Made by a program: the position numbers and the translations under genes | Assembly: GCF_900313025.1 (NCBI RefSeq) | Contig: NZ_OMPQ01000009.1 | Span: forward strand, 450,072-514,071 | Direction: 5' to 3' | Length of the DNA: 64,000 bases | From: Pseudophaeobacter sp. EL27 | GTDB lineage: Bacteria > Pseudomonadota > Alphaproteobacteria > Rhodobacterales > Rhodobacteraceae | Shown here: one piece after another, positions 9,171 to 18,815 of the stretch | Position numbering within the stretch: position 1 is the first letter of the stretch | Layout: every line of letters begins with the position of its first letter | The notes under the pieces: model-generated | What the model was told of the DNA's origin: nothing | What the model saw: the letters and a program-made list of their open reading frames with translations, nothing else | Databases searched by the model: none

Positions 9171-9492
9171 ACCACGGCGCGCTCTTTCCCGCAGCGAGTT
9201 CCCCCAATGTCACATTCCCACAGCTCAGGGCCAGTACTGCCCCGAGGATATGAATCACGTCCTTGCAAATTCTGATCTTCCACGATCTGCGCTAGGTCAA
9301 ATGACTCTGCACGGTGTGTTTTTTCCGGAAAAGTTAAGGGCAGGGGCGGGTTTTGTGACAAAAAATGATCCGGTTCTGGTTTTGTCATACGCCTGTTACA
9401 TAGCCGTCACAAAAGCCTCATGTCCGCCTCTTAGGAGGGGCGCATGATCATCACGAGATGGTCACAGATATTAATTCCTCATGGAGACTCTG
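9171..9492. other. phoR-pstS intergenic region carrying the main Pho promoter
   Basis: No supported gene is seen. The right half carries a three-repeat Pho box (9382-9410). A GGAGG-preceded ATG at 9444 opens a 40-codon frame that runs into pstS, and I do not accept it as a gene. The left half (9171-9350) shows nothing I recognise. Confidence 0.6.
9382..9410 (+). promoter_or_regulatory. PhoB-binding Pho box with three direct repeats
   Basis: Three 7-bp half-sites recur with 4-bp spacers and 11-bp periodicity: TTGTCAT (9382-9388), CTGTTAC (9393-9399) and CCGTCAC (9404-9410). They match the known PhoB consensus CTGTCAT. They lie about 80 bp upstream of pstS, where PhoB would replace a -35 element and activate the pst operon on phosphate starvation. 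Confidence 0.85.
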
Positions 9493-10548
9493 ATGTCCTT
9501 TATGAAATTGACCGCTTCTGCCCTGACCATTGCCGCTGTGTCGGCGACTGCTGCCACGGCACGTGACCAGGTTCAGGTTGCTGGCTCCTCGACCGTTCTG
9601 CCCTATGCTTCCATCGTTGCCGAAGCCTTTGGCGAAAACTTCGACTTCCCAACACCCGTTGTTGAATCCGGTGGCTCTTCTGCGGGCCTGAAGCGCTTCT
9701 GTGAAGGTGTTGGCGAAAACACCATCGACATTGCCAATGCTTCGCGCGCCATCAAGGAAAAAGAAATCAAGGCCTGCGCCGAAGCTGGTGTCACCAACAT
9801 CATCGAAGTGCGCATCGGTTATGACGGCATCGTGTTTGCCTCTGACATCAACGGCAATGAATTTGCCTACACCCCCACCGACTGGTTCCTGGCCCTGTCC
9901 AACGAGATCCTGGTTGACGGCAAGATGGTTGCCAACCCAAACAAGACCTGGGCTGACGTAAACGCTGCCTTCCCAGCCCAAAACATCCAGGCCTTTATCC
10001 CAGGCACCAAGCACGGCACACGTGAAGTGTTTGAAGACAAAGTGATCCTGGCTGGCTGTGAAGCCACCGGCGCATTTGAACACCTGCTGGCCCACGCGGA
10101 AGGTGATACCCCTAAGGCCCAGAAAAAAGCTGCTGAAAAAGCCTGTATCGCGCTGCGGACCGATGGCGTTTCTGTCGATATCGACGGCGACTACACCGAG
10201 ACCCTGGCCCGCATCGAGAGCAACAAAGACGGCATCGGCGTCTTTGGTCTGGCCTTCTACGAGAACAACACAGACAAGCTGCAGGTTGCAACCATGTCCG
10301 GTATCGTGCCTTCGACCGAAAGCATCGCAACCGGCGAATACCCTGTCTCGCGCCCCTTGTTCTTCTACGTGAAGAAAGCTCACATCGGCGTGATCCCTGG
10401 CCTGAAGGAATTTGCTGAGTTCTTCATCTCTGATGAGGTTGCCGGCCCCGATGGTCCACTGTCCGAATATGGCCTGGTTGCCGACCCAGAGCTGAGCGAG
10501 ACTCAGAACGCGGTTGCAGACGAAGCCACCATGGGCGGCAACTCCTGA
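9493..10548 (+). CDS. pstS: Phosphate ABC transporter periplasmic substrate-binding protein
   Basis: The 351-residue product has a signal peptide (MSFMKLTASALTIAAVSATAATA). The PstS phosphate-binding motif AGSSTVLPYA and the SGGSSAGLKRFCEG segment follow. It binds phosphate in the periplasm for PstCAB. GGAG at 9483-9486 lies 6 nt before ATG 9493; a second in-frame ATG at 9481 overlaps that site and is less likely. It is the first gene of pstSCAB-phoU-phoB under a strong Pho box. A 9-bp hairpin follows the stop and may raise its level relative to the permease genes. Confidence 0.95.
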   Translation: MSFMKLTASALTIAAVSATAATARDQVQVAGSSTVLPYASIVAEAFGENFDFPTPVVESGGSSAGLKRFCEGVGENTIDIANASRAIKEKEIKACAEAGVTNIIEVRIGYDGIVFASDINGNEFAYTPTDWFLALSNEILVDGKMVANPNKTWADVNAAFPAQNIQAFIPGTKHGTREVFEDKVILAGCEATGAFEHLLAHAEGDTPKAQKKAAEKACIALRTDGVSVDIDGDYTETLARIESNKDGIGVFGLAFYENNTDKLQVATMSGIVPSTESIATGEYPVSRPLFFYVKKAHIGVIPGLKEFAEFFISDEVAGPDGPLSEYGLVADPELSETQNAVADEATMGGNS

Positions 10549-10574
10549 TAACCCCCAGCACATAGCTACTGGCT

Positions 10575-10593
10575 GGGGCGGATCATCCGCCCC
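10575..10593 (+). repeat. Hairpin in the pstS-pstC gap
   Basis: GGGGCGGAT and ATCCGCCCC form a perfect 9-bp inverted repeat around a single C. No good T-run follows. It is likely an mRNA-stabilising or attenuating element that separates high pstS expression from the permease genes. Confidence 0.6.
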
Positions 10594-10654
10594 AATCCTG
10601 TTTCTGGACCTGGTCCTGTTCGACTTTACCGCTGCTGTCACACCGGAGCTTTTG

Positions 10655-12133
10655 ATGCCAACATTCTGGCTTATCCTTGTCTTGCTGGCGCTTACAGCGC
10701 TTGGCTTCTGGTTTGGGCGCCGCCGCGCCTTGGCCTCGGCGCAGGGAAATCCGCGCCATCTGCACTCACTCCCCATCTACTACGGCGCGAATGTTGCCAT
10801 GAGTGTCGCCATTCCAGCTCTGCTGACGCTGGTGGTTTGGCTCCTGGCGCAGCCTCTGCTGATTGAAAACCGGGTGTCGGCGACCATCCCGCAAGAGCTG
10901 ATCCCGGAAAATACCAGCATTGGCCTAGTGATGAGCGACGTGCGTCGCTTGGCTGAAGGTCTGGACCTGGCGGTTGATCAGAATGTCATGACCCGGGGTG
11001 AGGCACTTGACCTGGATGCAAGTACCACGGATGTGCGCGCCCTGCTTGGCTCGGTTGGCGTGGCTCTGGGGTCCGAAGTGCGCCCCGAAGTGCTGGCAGC
11101 GGCCCAAAGCTACCGGAAGCTCTCCAGCACCGGATCTACCGCAATGACGCTGGTCTGTCTGGTTCTGGCCTTGATCGGTTTTGGCCTGTCCGCACGCCGC
11201 ACCCACAAAGACTTTCGCGCACGCAACATCGTGGAGCGCGGTGTACTGGCGCTTTTGGTGCTGGCGGCCTCGCTGGCGATCCTGACCACGGTTGGCATCG
11301 TTCTGTCGATGTTGTTTGAAACCGTGAACTTCTTTGGCCTGCACGCCTGGACAGATTTCTTCTTTGGCAGCACCTGGGCGCCGAATTTCCGCGGTGACAG
11401 TGAGCTGTCGATGCTGCCGCTGCTCTGGGGCACGCTCTATATATCGGCGATTGCCCTGATAGTAGCGGTGCCCGTTGGTCTGTTTGCAGCGATCTACCTG
11501 TCGGAATACGCCAGCCCTGCGGTGCGTTCCGTTGCCAAGCCACTGCTGGAGATCCTCGCGGGGATCCCGACAATTGTGTATGGTCTTTTTGCACTGCTGA
11601 CGGTGGGGCCGCTGCTGCTCAACCTCTTTGGCCAGGGCGAAGAGGGCTTTCTGGGGCTTGAGTGGATGACCGGGGCAACCTCGGTGCTGACGGCAGGCGT
11701 GGTGATGGGCATCATGTTGATCCCCTTTGTCTCGTCCCTGTCTGACGACATCATCAACGCAGTCCCCCAATCATTGCGGGATGGCTCGCTGGGTCTGGGC
11801 GCCACCTCATCCGAGACCGTGCGCCAGGTAGTTCTGCCGGCCGCCCTGCCGGGCATCGTTGGCGCCATCCTGCTGGCGGCCTCGCGCGCCATTGGCGAGA
11901 CGATGATTGTGGTCATGGGGGCAGGGGCGATTGCAAAGTTCTCTGCCAACCCGTTTGAATCAATGACAACAATCACCACCCGTGTGGTCAGCCAGCTGAC
12001 GGGTGATACCGATTTTGCCAGCCCCGAAACGCTGGTGGCCTTTGCCCTCGGGCTTTCTCTCTTTGTCCTTACTCTGGGCCTCAATGTCCTGGCGCTCTAC
12101 ATCGTGCGCAAATATCGGGAGCAGTACGACTAA
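10655..12133 (+). CDS. pstC: Phosphate ABC transporter permease PstC
   Basis: The 492-residue inner-membrane permease is longer than the roughly 320-residue E. coli protein because of an N-terminal extension and a large soluble segment after the second helix. The C-terminal half has the permease core (LAGIPTIVYGLFALLTVGPLL and the EAA-like loop with AVPQSLRDGSLGLGATS). It pairs with PstA to form the channel. I choose ATG 10655 because GGAG at 10645-10648 is 6 nt upstream; the frame is open back to 10514 but those residues look non-coding. It overlaps pstA by 1 nt. Confidence 0.93.
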   Translation: MPTFWLILVLLALTALGFWFGRRRALASAQGNPRHLHSLPIYYGANVAMSVAIPALLTLVVWLLAQPLLIENRVSATIPQELIPENTSIGLVMSDVRRLAEGLDLAVDQNVMTRGEALDLDASTTDVRALLGSVGVALGSEVRPEVLAAAQSYRKLSSTGSTAMTLVCLVLALIGFGLSARRTHKDFRARNIVERGVLALLVLAASLAILTTVGIVLSMLFETVNFFGLHAWTDFFFGSTWAPNFRGDSELSMLPLLWGTLYISAIALIVAVPVGLFAAIYLSEYASPAVRSVAKPLLEILAGIPTIVYGLFALLTVGPLLLNLFGQGEEGFLGLEWMTGATSVLTAGVVMGIMLIPFVSSLSDDIINAVPQSLRDGSLGLGATSSETVRQVVLPAALPGIVGAILLAASRAIGETMIVVMGAGAIAKFSANPFESMTTITTRVVSQLTGDTDFASPETLVAFALGLSLFVLTLGLNVLALYIVRKYREQYD

Positions 12134-13485
12134 TGACTGATCTTAGCCCAACTCCGGACCAGCCTGCTGCGGCCAAAACCTCGCTGCTGACCCTGTCCCC
12201 CCGCACTGTGAAGCGCAATTCTGCGGAACGCCGCTTCAAAGCCTATGGCATTGCTGCCATTGCGGTGGGTCTTTTGATGCTTCTGGTACTGGTCACGACC
12301 ATTGTGGGCCGTGGCACCGGCGCCTTTCAGCAGACCTTCATCACCGTGAATGTCGAACTGCTGGAAAGCAAGCTGGACAAAAACGGCGAGCGCAACATCG
12401 AAGACATCAAGCGCGTCACCACCTTTGGCTACGCACCTTTGCTGAAGACCGCGATGAAAGAAACGGTGTCTGGCCTTGGTATTGAAACCGACCTCAAGGC
12501 CAAGCATCTGGCGGGGCTATTGTCCAAAAGCGCCGTTGCGCAGTTGCGGGCCTTTGTTCTGGCCAATCCTGAAAAGATTGGCGAAACCATCGCGTTCCGC
12601 TTCCTGGCGCAGAGCCGCGTTGATGGCTACCTCAAGGGGCGTGTGTCGCGTGACAGCATTGCCAATGACAAAAACATCTCACCGGCACAGCTGGACCTGG
12701 TGGATGCGCTGATTGCGGCCGGGGTGATTGAGAAGACCTTTAATCTGGACTTTATCATCGGGTCTGACGCCTCTGATCAACGCCCTGAAGCGGCCGGCAT
12801 GGGCGTGTCGATGATGGGGTCTTTGTTCATGATGCTGGTGGTTCTGGCCCTGGCCCTGCCCATTGGCGTTGCGGCTTCGATCTATCTGGAAGAGTTTGCA
12901 CCCAAGAACTGGATCACCGATGTGATCGAGGTGAATATCGCCAACCTCGCGGCGGTGCCGTCGATTGTCTACGGCATCCTTGGTCTTGCGGTCTTTATCA
13001 ACTACATGCACCTGCCGATGTCGGCCCCTCTGGTCGGTGGCCTGGTGCTGACGCTGATGACGCTGCCAACGATCATTATCTCGACCCGTGCGGCTCTCAA
13101 GGCGGTTCCGCCCTCAATTCGGAATGCCGCATTGGGGGTTGGTGCCTCCAAGATGCAGTCGGTATTCCACCACGTGCTGCCACTGGCCGCACCGGGAATC
13201 CTGACCGGGACCATCATTGGCCTGGCGCAGGCACTTGGCGAAACCGCACCTTTGTTGTTGATCGGTATGGTTGGCTTTATCGCTTCCAACGCGCCTGAAA
13301 CCATTGGTGAGGGCCTGTTGTCGCCGAACTCTGCAATGCCTGCTCAGATCTATGAATGGGCCAAACGTGCCGACCCGGCCTTTTATGAACGCGCCTGGGG
13401 CGGCATCATCATCCTACTAATCTTTCTTGTAACCATGAATACGGTGGCCGTGATACTGCGGCGTCGGTTTGAACGTCGCTGGTAG
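12133..13485 (+). CDS. pstA: Phosphate ABC transporter permease PstA with large N-terminal insert
   Basis: The 450-residue inner-membrane protein has one helix near residues 38-58 and then about 165 soluble residues, resembling the DUF3333 segment seen in alphaproteobacterial PstA. Five permease helices follow, with the coupling loop [20 protein letters not shown]. coli PstA lacks this insert. It forms the phosphate channel with PstC and is driven by PstB. It starts in the stop codon of pstC (TAATG). Next is pstB, 14 nt on. Confidence 0.93.
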   Translation: MTDLSPTPDQPAAAKTSLLTLSPRTVKRNSAERRFKAYGIAAIAVGLLMLLVLVTTIVGRGTGAFQQTFITVNVELLESKLDKNGERNIEDIKRVTTFGYAPLLKTAMKETVSGLGIETDLKAKHLAGLLSKSAVAQLRAFVLANPEKIGETIAFRFLAQSRVDGYLKGRVSRDSIANDKNISPAQLDLVDALIAAGVIEKTFNLDFIIGSDASDQRPEAAGMGVSMMGSLFMMLVVLALALPIGVAASIYLEEFAPKNWITDVIEVNIANLAAVPSIVYGILGLAVFINYMHLPMSAPLVGGLVLTLMTLPTIIISTRAALKAVPPSIRNAALGVGASKMQSVFHHVLPLAAPGILTGTIIGLAQALGETAPLLLIGMVGFIASNAPETIGEGLLSPNSAMPAQIYEWAKRADPAFYERAWGGIIILLIFLVTMNTVAVILRRRFERRW

Positions 13486-13499
13486 CCGGAGGTGAGGAA

Positions 13500-14297
13500 A
13501 TGAACACTATGAATATGTTGGATAAAACCTTGGACACAGAGACCACCAAGATCTCCGCGCGCAATGTCAATGTCTACTATGGCGATACACATGCCATCAA
13601 GGACGTGAATGTCGAGATCGCCGCCAACACCGTCACGGCCTTTATTGGGCCGTCGGGCTGTGGCAAATCCACTTTCCTGCGCTGTATCAACCGGATGAAC
13701 GACACGATTGATGTCTGTCGGGTGACCGGAGACATTCTGCTGGACGGCGAAGACATTTACGACAAACGCGTCGACCCGGTGCAGCTGCGAGCCAAGGTTG
13801 GCATGGTGTTCCAGAAGCCAAACCCATTCCCCAAGTCGATTTACGACAATGTGTCTTACGGTCCCCGGATCCACGGTTTGTCGCGAAACAAGGCAGAGCT
13901 GGATGAAATCGTTGAGAAATCTCTGCGCCGCGCGGCGATCTGGGACGAGGTCAAGGATCGCCTGGATGCGCCGGGCACCGGCCTGTCCGGTGGCCAACAA
14001 CAACGTCTGTGCATTGCCCGCGCCATTGCCACCGAACCCGAAGTTTTGCTGATGGATGAGCCCTGCTCGGCGCTGGATCCGATTGCGACGGCTCAGGTGG
14101 AAGAGCTGATCGACGAGCTGCGGGCGAACTACTCTGTGGTGATCGTGACCCATTCGATGCAACAGGCCGCCCGTGTCAGCCAGAAAACCGCCTTTTTCCA
14201 TCTGGGTAATCTGGTGGAATTTGGCCCTACAGGTCAGATTTTCACCAACCCGGATGATCCCCGCACCGAAAGCTATATCACTGGCCGTATCGGTTAA
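13500..14297 (+). CDS. pstB: Phosphate ABC transporter ATP-binding protein
   Basis: The 265-residue ATPase has Walker [10 protein letters not shown], signature [14 protein letters not shown], Walker [13 protein letters not shown] and the H-loop [11 protein letters not shown]. The segment [19 protein letters not shown] is diagnostic of PstB. It powers phosphate import through PstCA. A GGAGGTGAGG region lies just before the ATG. It sits between pstA and phoU in the operon and also takes part in phosphate signalling to PhoR. Confidence 0.97.
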   Translation: MNTMNMLDKTLDTETTKISARNVNVYYGDTHAIKDVNVEIAANTVTAFIGPSGCGKSTFLRCINRMNDTIDVCRVTGDILLDGEDIYDKRVDPVQLRAKVGMVFQKPNPFPKSIYDNVSYGPRIHGLSRNKAELDEIVEKSLRRAAIWDEVKDRLDAPGTGLSGGQQQRLCIARAIATEPEVLLMDEPCSALDPIATAQVEELIDELRANYSVVIVTHSMQQAARVSQKTAFFHLGNLVEFGPTGQIFTNPDDPRTESYITGRIG

Positions 14298-14316
14298 GCG
14301 AGCAAAGGAAAATATC

Positions 14317-15027
14317 ATGGTAGAACAACATATTGCCTCAGCCTTTGATCGGGATCTCGAGGCCATCCAGGCCCAGATCATGAAGATGGGCGGGTTGGTC
14401 GAAGCTGCAATCGTCGATTCTGCGCGGGCGCTGGAAACCCGAGATGAAGAACTGGCGCAGCAGGTGCGCATCGGCGATCAGGCCATCGATGGTCTGGAAG
14501 AGCTGATCAACGAGGAAGCCGCCCGCGTCATCGCAATGCGTGCGCCCGCCGCCGTCGATCTGCGCGTGGTGCTGTCGGTGATGAAAATCGCCGGCAATCT
14601 GGAGCGCATTGGTGACTACTCGAAAAACATCGCCAAACGCACCGGGGTTCTGGTCCAATGGCATGACAGTACCGACAGCTCAGCTGCATTGCGCAGGATG
14701 GCGCGTGAAGTCGAACTGATGCTCAAGGACGCATTGGATGCCTACATTCAGCGCGATGTTGAGCTGGCAGCAGATGTGATCCTGCGCGACCGCGAAGTTG
14801 ATCAGATGTACAATGCACTGTTTCGGGAATTCCTGACCCATATGATGGAGGATCCGCGTAACATTACCTCCTGTATGCATTTGCATTTCATTGCAAAAAA
14901 CATTGAACGCATGGGCGATCACGTGACCTCGATCGCTGAGGAGCTGATCTACCTGGTGACGGGCAGCCGCCCCGAGGATGATCGGCCCAAGGCCGATACC
15001 ACCTCAACTGCGATCGAGGAGACCTGA
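14317..15027 (+). CDS. phoU: Phosphate signalling regulator PhoU
   Basis: The 236-residue helical protein has two PhoU repeats; the ends of the conserved bundles are visible (GNLERIGDYSKNIAKR, then AKNIERMGDHVTSIAEEL). PhoU restrains PhoR when phosphate is abundant and modulates Pst activity. AAAGGAA at 14304-14310 fixes ATG 14317, although the frame is open further upstream inside pstB. It is followed 3 nt later by phoB. Because PhoR here lacks a membrane anchor, PhoU is a likely bridge between Pst and PhoR. Confidence 0.95.
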   Translation: MVEQHIASAFDRDLEAIQAQIMKMGGLVEAAIVDSARALETRDEELAQQVRIGDQAIDGLEELINEEAARVIAMRAPAAVDLRVVLSVMKIAGNLERIGDYSKNIAKRTGVLVQWHDSTDSSAALRRMAREVELMLKDALDAYIQRDVELAADVILRDREVDQMYNALFREFLTHMMEDPRNITSCMHLHFIAKNIERMGDHVTSIAEELIYLVTGSRPEDDRPKADTTSTAIEET

Positions 15028-15030
15028 TCC

Positions 15031-15720
15031 ATGACTGCCGATCAGCCCACAGTTCTGATCATCGAAGATGAATTGGCCCAGCGTGAAGTGCTCGCCTATA
15101 ATCTTGAAGCCGATGGCTTTCGTGTCATCCGGGCGGAAAACGGTGAAGAGGGCCTGCTGCTAGTTGAAGAAGACATGCCCGATATCATCGTTCTGGACTG
15201 GATGATGCCCAATTTGAGCGGGATCGAGGTTTGCCGTCGCCTCAAAACACGGCCCGAGACACGCGGCATTCCGATCATCATGCTTTCTGCCCGGTCTGAA
15301 GAGGTCGACAAGGTGCGCGGGCTGGAAACCGGGGCGGATGACTATGTGGTCAAACCCTATTCGGTGATCGAGCTGATGGCACGGGTGCGCACGCAGCTGC
15401 GGCGGGTGCGACCTTCAACTGTTGGCGTGCGCTTGGAATATGATGACATCATTCTGGACGCTGAAACCCATAAGGTCAGCCGGTCCGAGCAGTCCCTGAA
15501 ACTGGGTCCAACCGAGTTTCGCCTGCTCTCCACCTTTATGGAGAAACCGGGGCGGGTCTGGAGCCGTGAGCAATTGCTGGACCGGGTCTGGGGGCGTGAC
15601 ATCTATGTCGACACCCGTACGGTTGACGTCCATATTGGCCGCTTGCGCAAGGCGCTCACCCAGTTTGGCGGTGCTGACCCGGTTCGCACGGTCCGCGGTG
15701 CGGGCTATGCACTGGGCTAG
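15031..15720 (+). CDS. phoB: Phosphate regulon response regulator PhoB
   Basis: The receiver domain (1-120) has phospho-acceptor Asp56 in IIVLDWMMP and the switch Lys in VKPYS. An OmpR/PhoB winged helix follows (about 130-229; KLGPTEFRLLSTFMEKPGRVWSREQLLDRVWG). At 229 residues it is standard. Phosphorylated by PhoR, it would bind the Pho box upstream of pstS and so activate its own operon. It is the last gene, closed by a strong terminator. Confidence 0.96.
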   Translation: MTADQPTVLIIEDELAQREVLAYNLEADGFRVIRAENGEEGLLLVEEDMPDIIVLDWMMPNLSGIEVCRRLKTRPETRGIPIIMLSARSEEVDKVRGLETGADDYVVKPYSVIELMARVRTQLRRVRPSTVGVRLEYDDIILDAETHKVSRSEQSLKLGPTEFRLLSTFMEKPGRVWSREQLLDRVWGRDIYVDTRTVDVHIGRLRKALTQFGGADPVRTVRGAGYALG

Positions 15721-15756
15721 AAGTGCCGGATAATCGATTGAAGATAAAGTAAAAAT

Positions 15757-15785
15757 GGGCGCCATTGGGCGCCCGTTTCTTTTTC
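15757..15785 (+). terminator. Intrinsic terminator of the pst-pho operon
   Basis: A GGGCGCC/GGCGCCC stem with an ATTG loop is followed by GTTTCTTTTT, 36 bp after the phoB stop. Confidence 0.9.
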
Positions 15786-15809
15786 ATCCTCCAACGGTGT
15801 CTGATTAAC

Positions 15810-16724
15810 CTAGCGTGGCAGCGGGTCTTCTGGCTGAGCTTGTCCCTCCAGCCACTGTCGGAACTTTGTGAGCGCCGGATCACGCGATTTGGTCTTGGGC
15901 CAAACCAGGTAATAGGCCCCTGCGGCCTCGGTTGCCTGTGGCTGGAGCCCGGTCAAACGACCGGTGGCGATATCCTGTTCCACCAGATAATCTGGCATCA
16001 AGGCCACCCCCAGACCATGCAGGGCGGCCTGGGTTATTGTTGAGAATTGATCATACATTGTTCCCCCCAATGACTCAGGACTGGTGGAAACCCCATGGAG
16101 TTCAAACCAATCTACCCAGGCGGTGGGACGGGTTTGAATATGTAAAAGCGGCATTTTCAAAATTTTCTGAGGCGGGATGTAAGTCCCAACTGGAACCAGA
16201 TCTGGGCTGCAAACCGGCAAAAGCTGTTCGCTCTTCAACAGCATAGAATCCGTTCCAGGCCAGTCTGAATTTCCAAAATGTATCGCTGCATCAATGGGTT
16301 CGCTGCCAAAGCTAAAAGCCTGCAATCGGGTGGTCATATTGATGGTGATATCAGGGTGGCGGCGGGCAAACTCTGGCAGACGCGGCATCAGCCAACGCAT
16401 GCCAAAGGCCGGCAGGATCGCCAGATTCAGCGTTCCAGCCAGAGGTGCAGCTTGCACCCGCAATGTTGACTGGGTGATCTTGTCCAGCGCCTCGCGGATC
16501 TCACGGGCATAGGTCTCCGCCTCCGGGGACAGATGCAGTTTCTTGCGGTCACGTTGCACCAAAGAGACCCCAAGCTGCGCCTCAAGGGATTGTAATTGCC
16601 GACTAACTGCCCCCTGCGTCAGGCTAAGCTCCTCGGCTGCAGCGGAGGCACTGCCGAGACGGTCCAGAGCTTCCAGGGCGCGCAGCGCAGAGATCGAGGG
16701 GAGGAATCGCCGGGGATGTTGCAT
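15810..16724 (-). CDS. LysR family transcriptional regulator (GcvA-like), probable regulator of gcdH
   Basis: The 304-residue protein has an N-terminal winged HTH (about 10-68; SASAAAEELSLTQGAVSRQLQSLEAQLG) and a LysR effector-binding domain. The start region RFLPSISALRALEALDRLGS resembles the GcvA/AmpR subgroup. It is divergent from glutaryl-CoA dehydrogenase with 108 bp between, an arrangement also known for GcdR in Pseudomonas. An ATGAG-N5-CTCAT palindrome lies 3 bp upstream of the start, suggesting autoregulation. ATG 16724 has an in-frame stop four codons upstream and no clear Shine-Dalgarno sequence. The inducer, perhaps glutarate or glutaryl-CoA, is inferred. Confidence 0.88.
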   Translation of the reverse strand: MQHPRRFLPSISALRALEALDRLGSASAAAEELSLTQGAVSRQLQSLEAQLGVSLVQRDRKKLHLSPEAETYAREIREALDKITQSTLRVQAAPLAGTLNLAILPAFGMRWLMPRLPEFARRHPDITINMTTRLQAFSFGSEPIDAAIHFGNSDWPGTDSMLLKSEQLLPVCSPDLVPVGTYIPPQKILKMPLLHIQTRPTAWVDWFELHGVSTSPESLGGTMYDQFSTITQAALHGLGVALMPDYLVEQDIATGRLTGLQPQATEAAGAYYLVWPKTKSRDPALTKFRQWLEGQAQPEDPLPR

Positions 16725-16726
16725 GT

Positions 16727-16741
16727 ATGAGTTTTACTCAT
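16727..16741 (+). promoter_or_regulatory. Palindromic LysR-type operator between lysR and gcdH
   Basis: ATGAG-TTTTA-CTCAT is a perfect 5-bp inverted repeat containing the T-N11-A core of LysR-type boxes. It lies just upstream of the regulator's start codon and 92 bp before gcdH. Confidence 0.6.
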
Positions 16742-16832
16742 GTTTTAGTGCCAAAGTCTCGCTATTTTTTCGCCAAATCAGCTGTTAATCATTGAGCAAC
16801 ACACGCACATATCCAATCATGAGGATCTTCAG

Positions 16833-18053
16833 ATGACTGATAAGCCAAGCCTGCGCGCCAAAGATGCACCCGACCTGGGGGGCTTCACCTGGGAAGATCC
16901 TCTGCGTATGGACGACCAGCTGACTGAAGATGAGCGGATGATCACCGCTTCTGCACGGGCCTATGCCCAGGAAAAGCTGCAGCCACGGGTCACCGCAGCC
17001 TATGAAAATGAGGAAACTGATCCCGCGATCTTCCGCGAAATGGGTGAAATGGGCCTGCTGGGCACCACCATCCCCGAAGAATACGGCGGTTTGGGCGGCG
17101 GCTATGTCTCCTATGGTTTGGTTGCCCGCGAGGTAGAACGCGTCGACAGTGGTTATCGGTCGATGATGTCGGTGCAAAGCTCTCTGGTGATGTACCCGAT
17201 CTATGCCTATGGCAGCGAAGAGCAGCGTAAGAAATACCTGCCCAAACTGGCCTCTGGCGAATGGATTGGTTGCTTTGGTCTGACCGAACCCGACGCAGGT
17301 TCCGACCCGGCTGGCATGAAAACCCGCGCCGAAAAGACCGCCACCGGCTATAAGCTGACAGGTTCAAAGATGTGGATCTCCAACGCGCCTATCGCGGATG
17401 TCTTTGTTGTTTGGGCCAAATCTGACGAGCATGGTGGCAAAATCCGCGGATTTGTGCTGGAAAAAGGCATGAAGGGCCTCTCGGCGCCGAAGATCCAGAA
17501 CAAGGCTTCCCTGCGGGCCTCGATCACTGGTGAGATCGTCATGGATGGTGTCGAAGTTGCTGACGAAGCATTGCTGCCACATGTGCAGGGGCTGAAAGGT
17601 CCGTTTGGCTGTTTGAACCGTGCCCGCTATGGCATCAGCTGGGGCGCGATGGGGGCGGCCGAAGCCTGCTGGCATGCGGCGCGCCAGTATGGTCTGGACC
17701 GCACGCAATTTGGTCGCCCGCTGGCCAACACCCAGTTGTTCCAGCTGAAGCTCGCCAATATGCAGACCGAAATCACCCTTGGGTTGCAGGCCTCGTTGCG
17801 CGTTGGTCGCCTGATGGATGAGGCCAATGCCGCGCCTGAAATGATTTCGATCATCAAGCGCAACAACTGCGGCAAGGCGCTGGAGATCGCCCGCCATGCC
17901 CGCGACATGCACGGCGGCAATGGCATCAGCCTGGAATTCAACGTGATCCGCCACATGGTGAACCTCGAAACTGTTAACACCTATGAGGGCACCCATGACG
18001 TTCATGCGCTGATCCTGGGTCGGGCGCAGACTGGGTTGCAGGCGTTTTTCTAA
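16833..18053 (+). CDS. gcdH: Glutaryl-CoA dehydrogenase (acyl-CoA dehydrogenase family)
   Basis: This FAD enzyme oxidises and decarboxylates glutaryl-CoA to crotonyl-CoA in lysine and tryptophan breakdown. The 406-residue length, the FAD/substrate segment [18 protein letters not shown] and the C-terminal [22 protein letters not shown] are typical of GCDH. The catalytic base is Glu385 in YEGT. GAGG at 16821-16824 lies 8 nt before the start. It is monocistronic, with a divergent LysR regulator and a terminator after it. Electrons would pass to electron-transfer flavoprotein, which is not in the window. Confidence 0.93.
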   Translation: MTDKPSLRAKDAPDLGGFTWEDPLRMDDQLTEDERMITASARAYAQEKLQPRVTAAYENEETDPAIFREMGEMGLLGTTIPEEYGGLGGGYVSYGLVAREVERVDSGYRSMMSVQSSLVMYPIYAYGSEEQRKKYLPKLASGEWIGCFGLTEPDAGSDPAGMKTRAEKTATGYKLTGSKMWISNAPIADVFVVWAKSDEHGGKIRGFVLEKGMKGLSAPKIQNKASLRASITGEIVMDGVEVADEALLPHVQGLKGPFGCLNRARYGISWGAMGAAEACWHAARQYGLDRTQFGRPLANTQLFQLKLANMQTEITLGLQASLRVGRLMDEANAAPEMISIIKRNNCGKALEIARHARDMHGGNGISLEFNVIRHMVNLETVNTYEGTHDVHALILGRAQTGLQAFF

Positions 18054-18102
18054 GTAAAGAAGATGCTTTAAGTTAAGGCCAAGTTGTTTTGGTTCTGATT
18101 TG

Positions 18103-18140
18103 CGGGCGAGGGGTGGCAGGCCATCCTTCGCCCGTTTCCT
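18103..18140 (+). terminator. Terminator of gcdH
   Basis: The outer stem CGGGCGA/TCGCCCG (18103-18109 with 18128-18134) encloses further GC pairing and is followed by TTTCCTTTC. It lies 49 bp after the stop. Confidence 0.75.
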
Positions 18141-18815
18141 TTCAAGTATTGCGCTTGCGCAATATGAGCCTGCAATAATGCAATTCCTTCAGTTTTCCCC
18201 TCAACCACGATAGATTTGCAAAGCATTTCTTATCGGCTCGCTGCATCTGCACTGTGGTTTGGGATACAAAACTCTTAATCACTATCTTGCAAAGGATCTG
18301 CCTGCAAACCGGCTCTGAAATTGCAAAGAGGCCAATAAATAGACGCCTGAGCGTGATTTCAGCTAGAGACCTTCGGGAATGTGAGGAGGTCAATACCTTA
18401 CCAAACCAGAGGTAAGCATGGAGAATTTGCAATGTCAGATCTGGAAAGCTGACAACCACCTTGTGGTTTTGCAAACATGTCTGAAGCGGCCAAAAGAGCA
18501 GGGCGCCTTCACATTGACGCAAAGGGGGCGAGCCGATCTAGCTCGAAGCACCCCCAGCCCGATGGCACCTTGCACAAATCACCCTACGGATTTGCGCAAA
18601 TAAGCGCCCAAAAGCGCAAAGTTGAGCGTTCATTCCAGCATAGCATTCGGTTAAAAACGCATATTTACAATAATTTAACCCGGTACGAGCGCGATGTGAA
18701 GGGCTTTCTTTCATCTTGATCGACACTGGGGGGTTTACTCTCACCTCATAACATATAAATAAATGAATATGTAAACCTCTTACGTCTTTCAGGCGTGGAA
18801 AGGGTGAGAGCAGAG
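18141..18815. other. Long intergenic region between gcdH and the SulP gene
   Basis: No supported gene. Frames at 18142-18522 (minus) and 18477-18719 (plus) lack a ribosome-binding site and a recognisable protein character. A perfect 7-bp inverted repeat ATTGCGC-TT-GCGCAAT is at 18148-18163. The right end (18740-18790) is AT-rich and probably holds the SulP promoter. Confidence 0.5.

Noticed and set aside
9444-9566. 40-codon leader frame with a GGAGG site that overlaps the pstS start
   Set aside because: If the last Pho half-site takes the -35 place, transcription begins near 9440, after the GGAGG. The encoded peptide also overlaps the pstS signal peptide in another frame and looks random. 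A mapped start site upstream of 9434 would reopen the question.
18142-18522. 126-codon minus-strand frame in the gcdH-SulP gap
   Set aside because: No ribosome-binding site, odd composition and no recognisable domain.
18477-18719. 80-codon plus-strand frame (MSEAAKRAGRL...)
   Set aside because: No ribosome-binding site and low-complexity basic composition; not supportable without conservation data.
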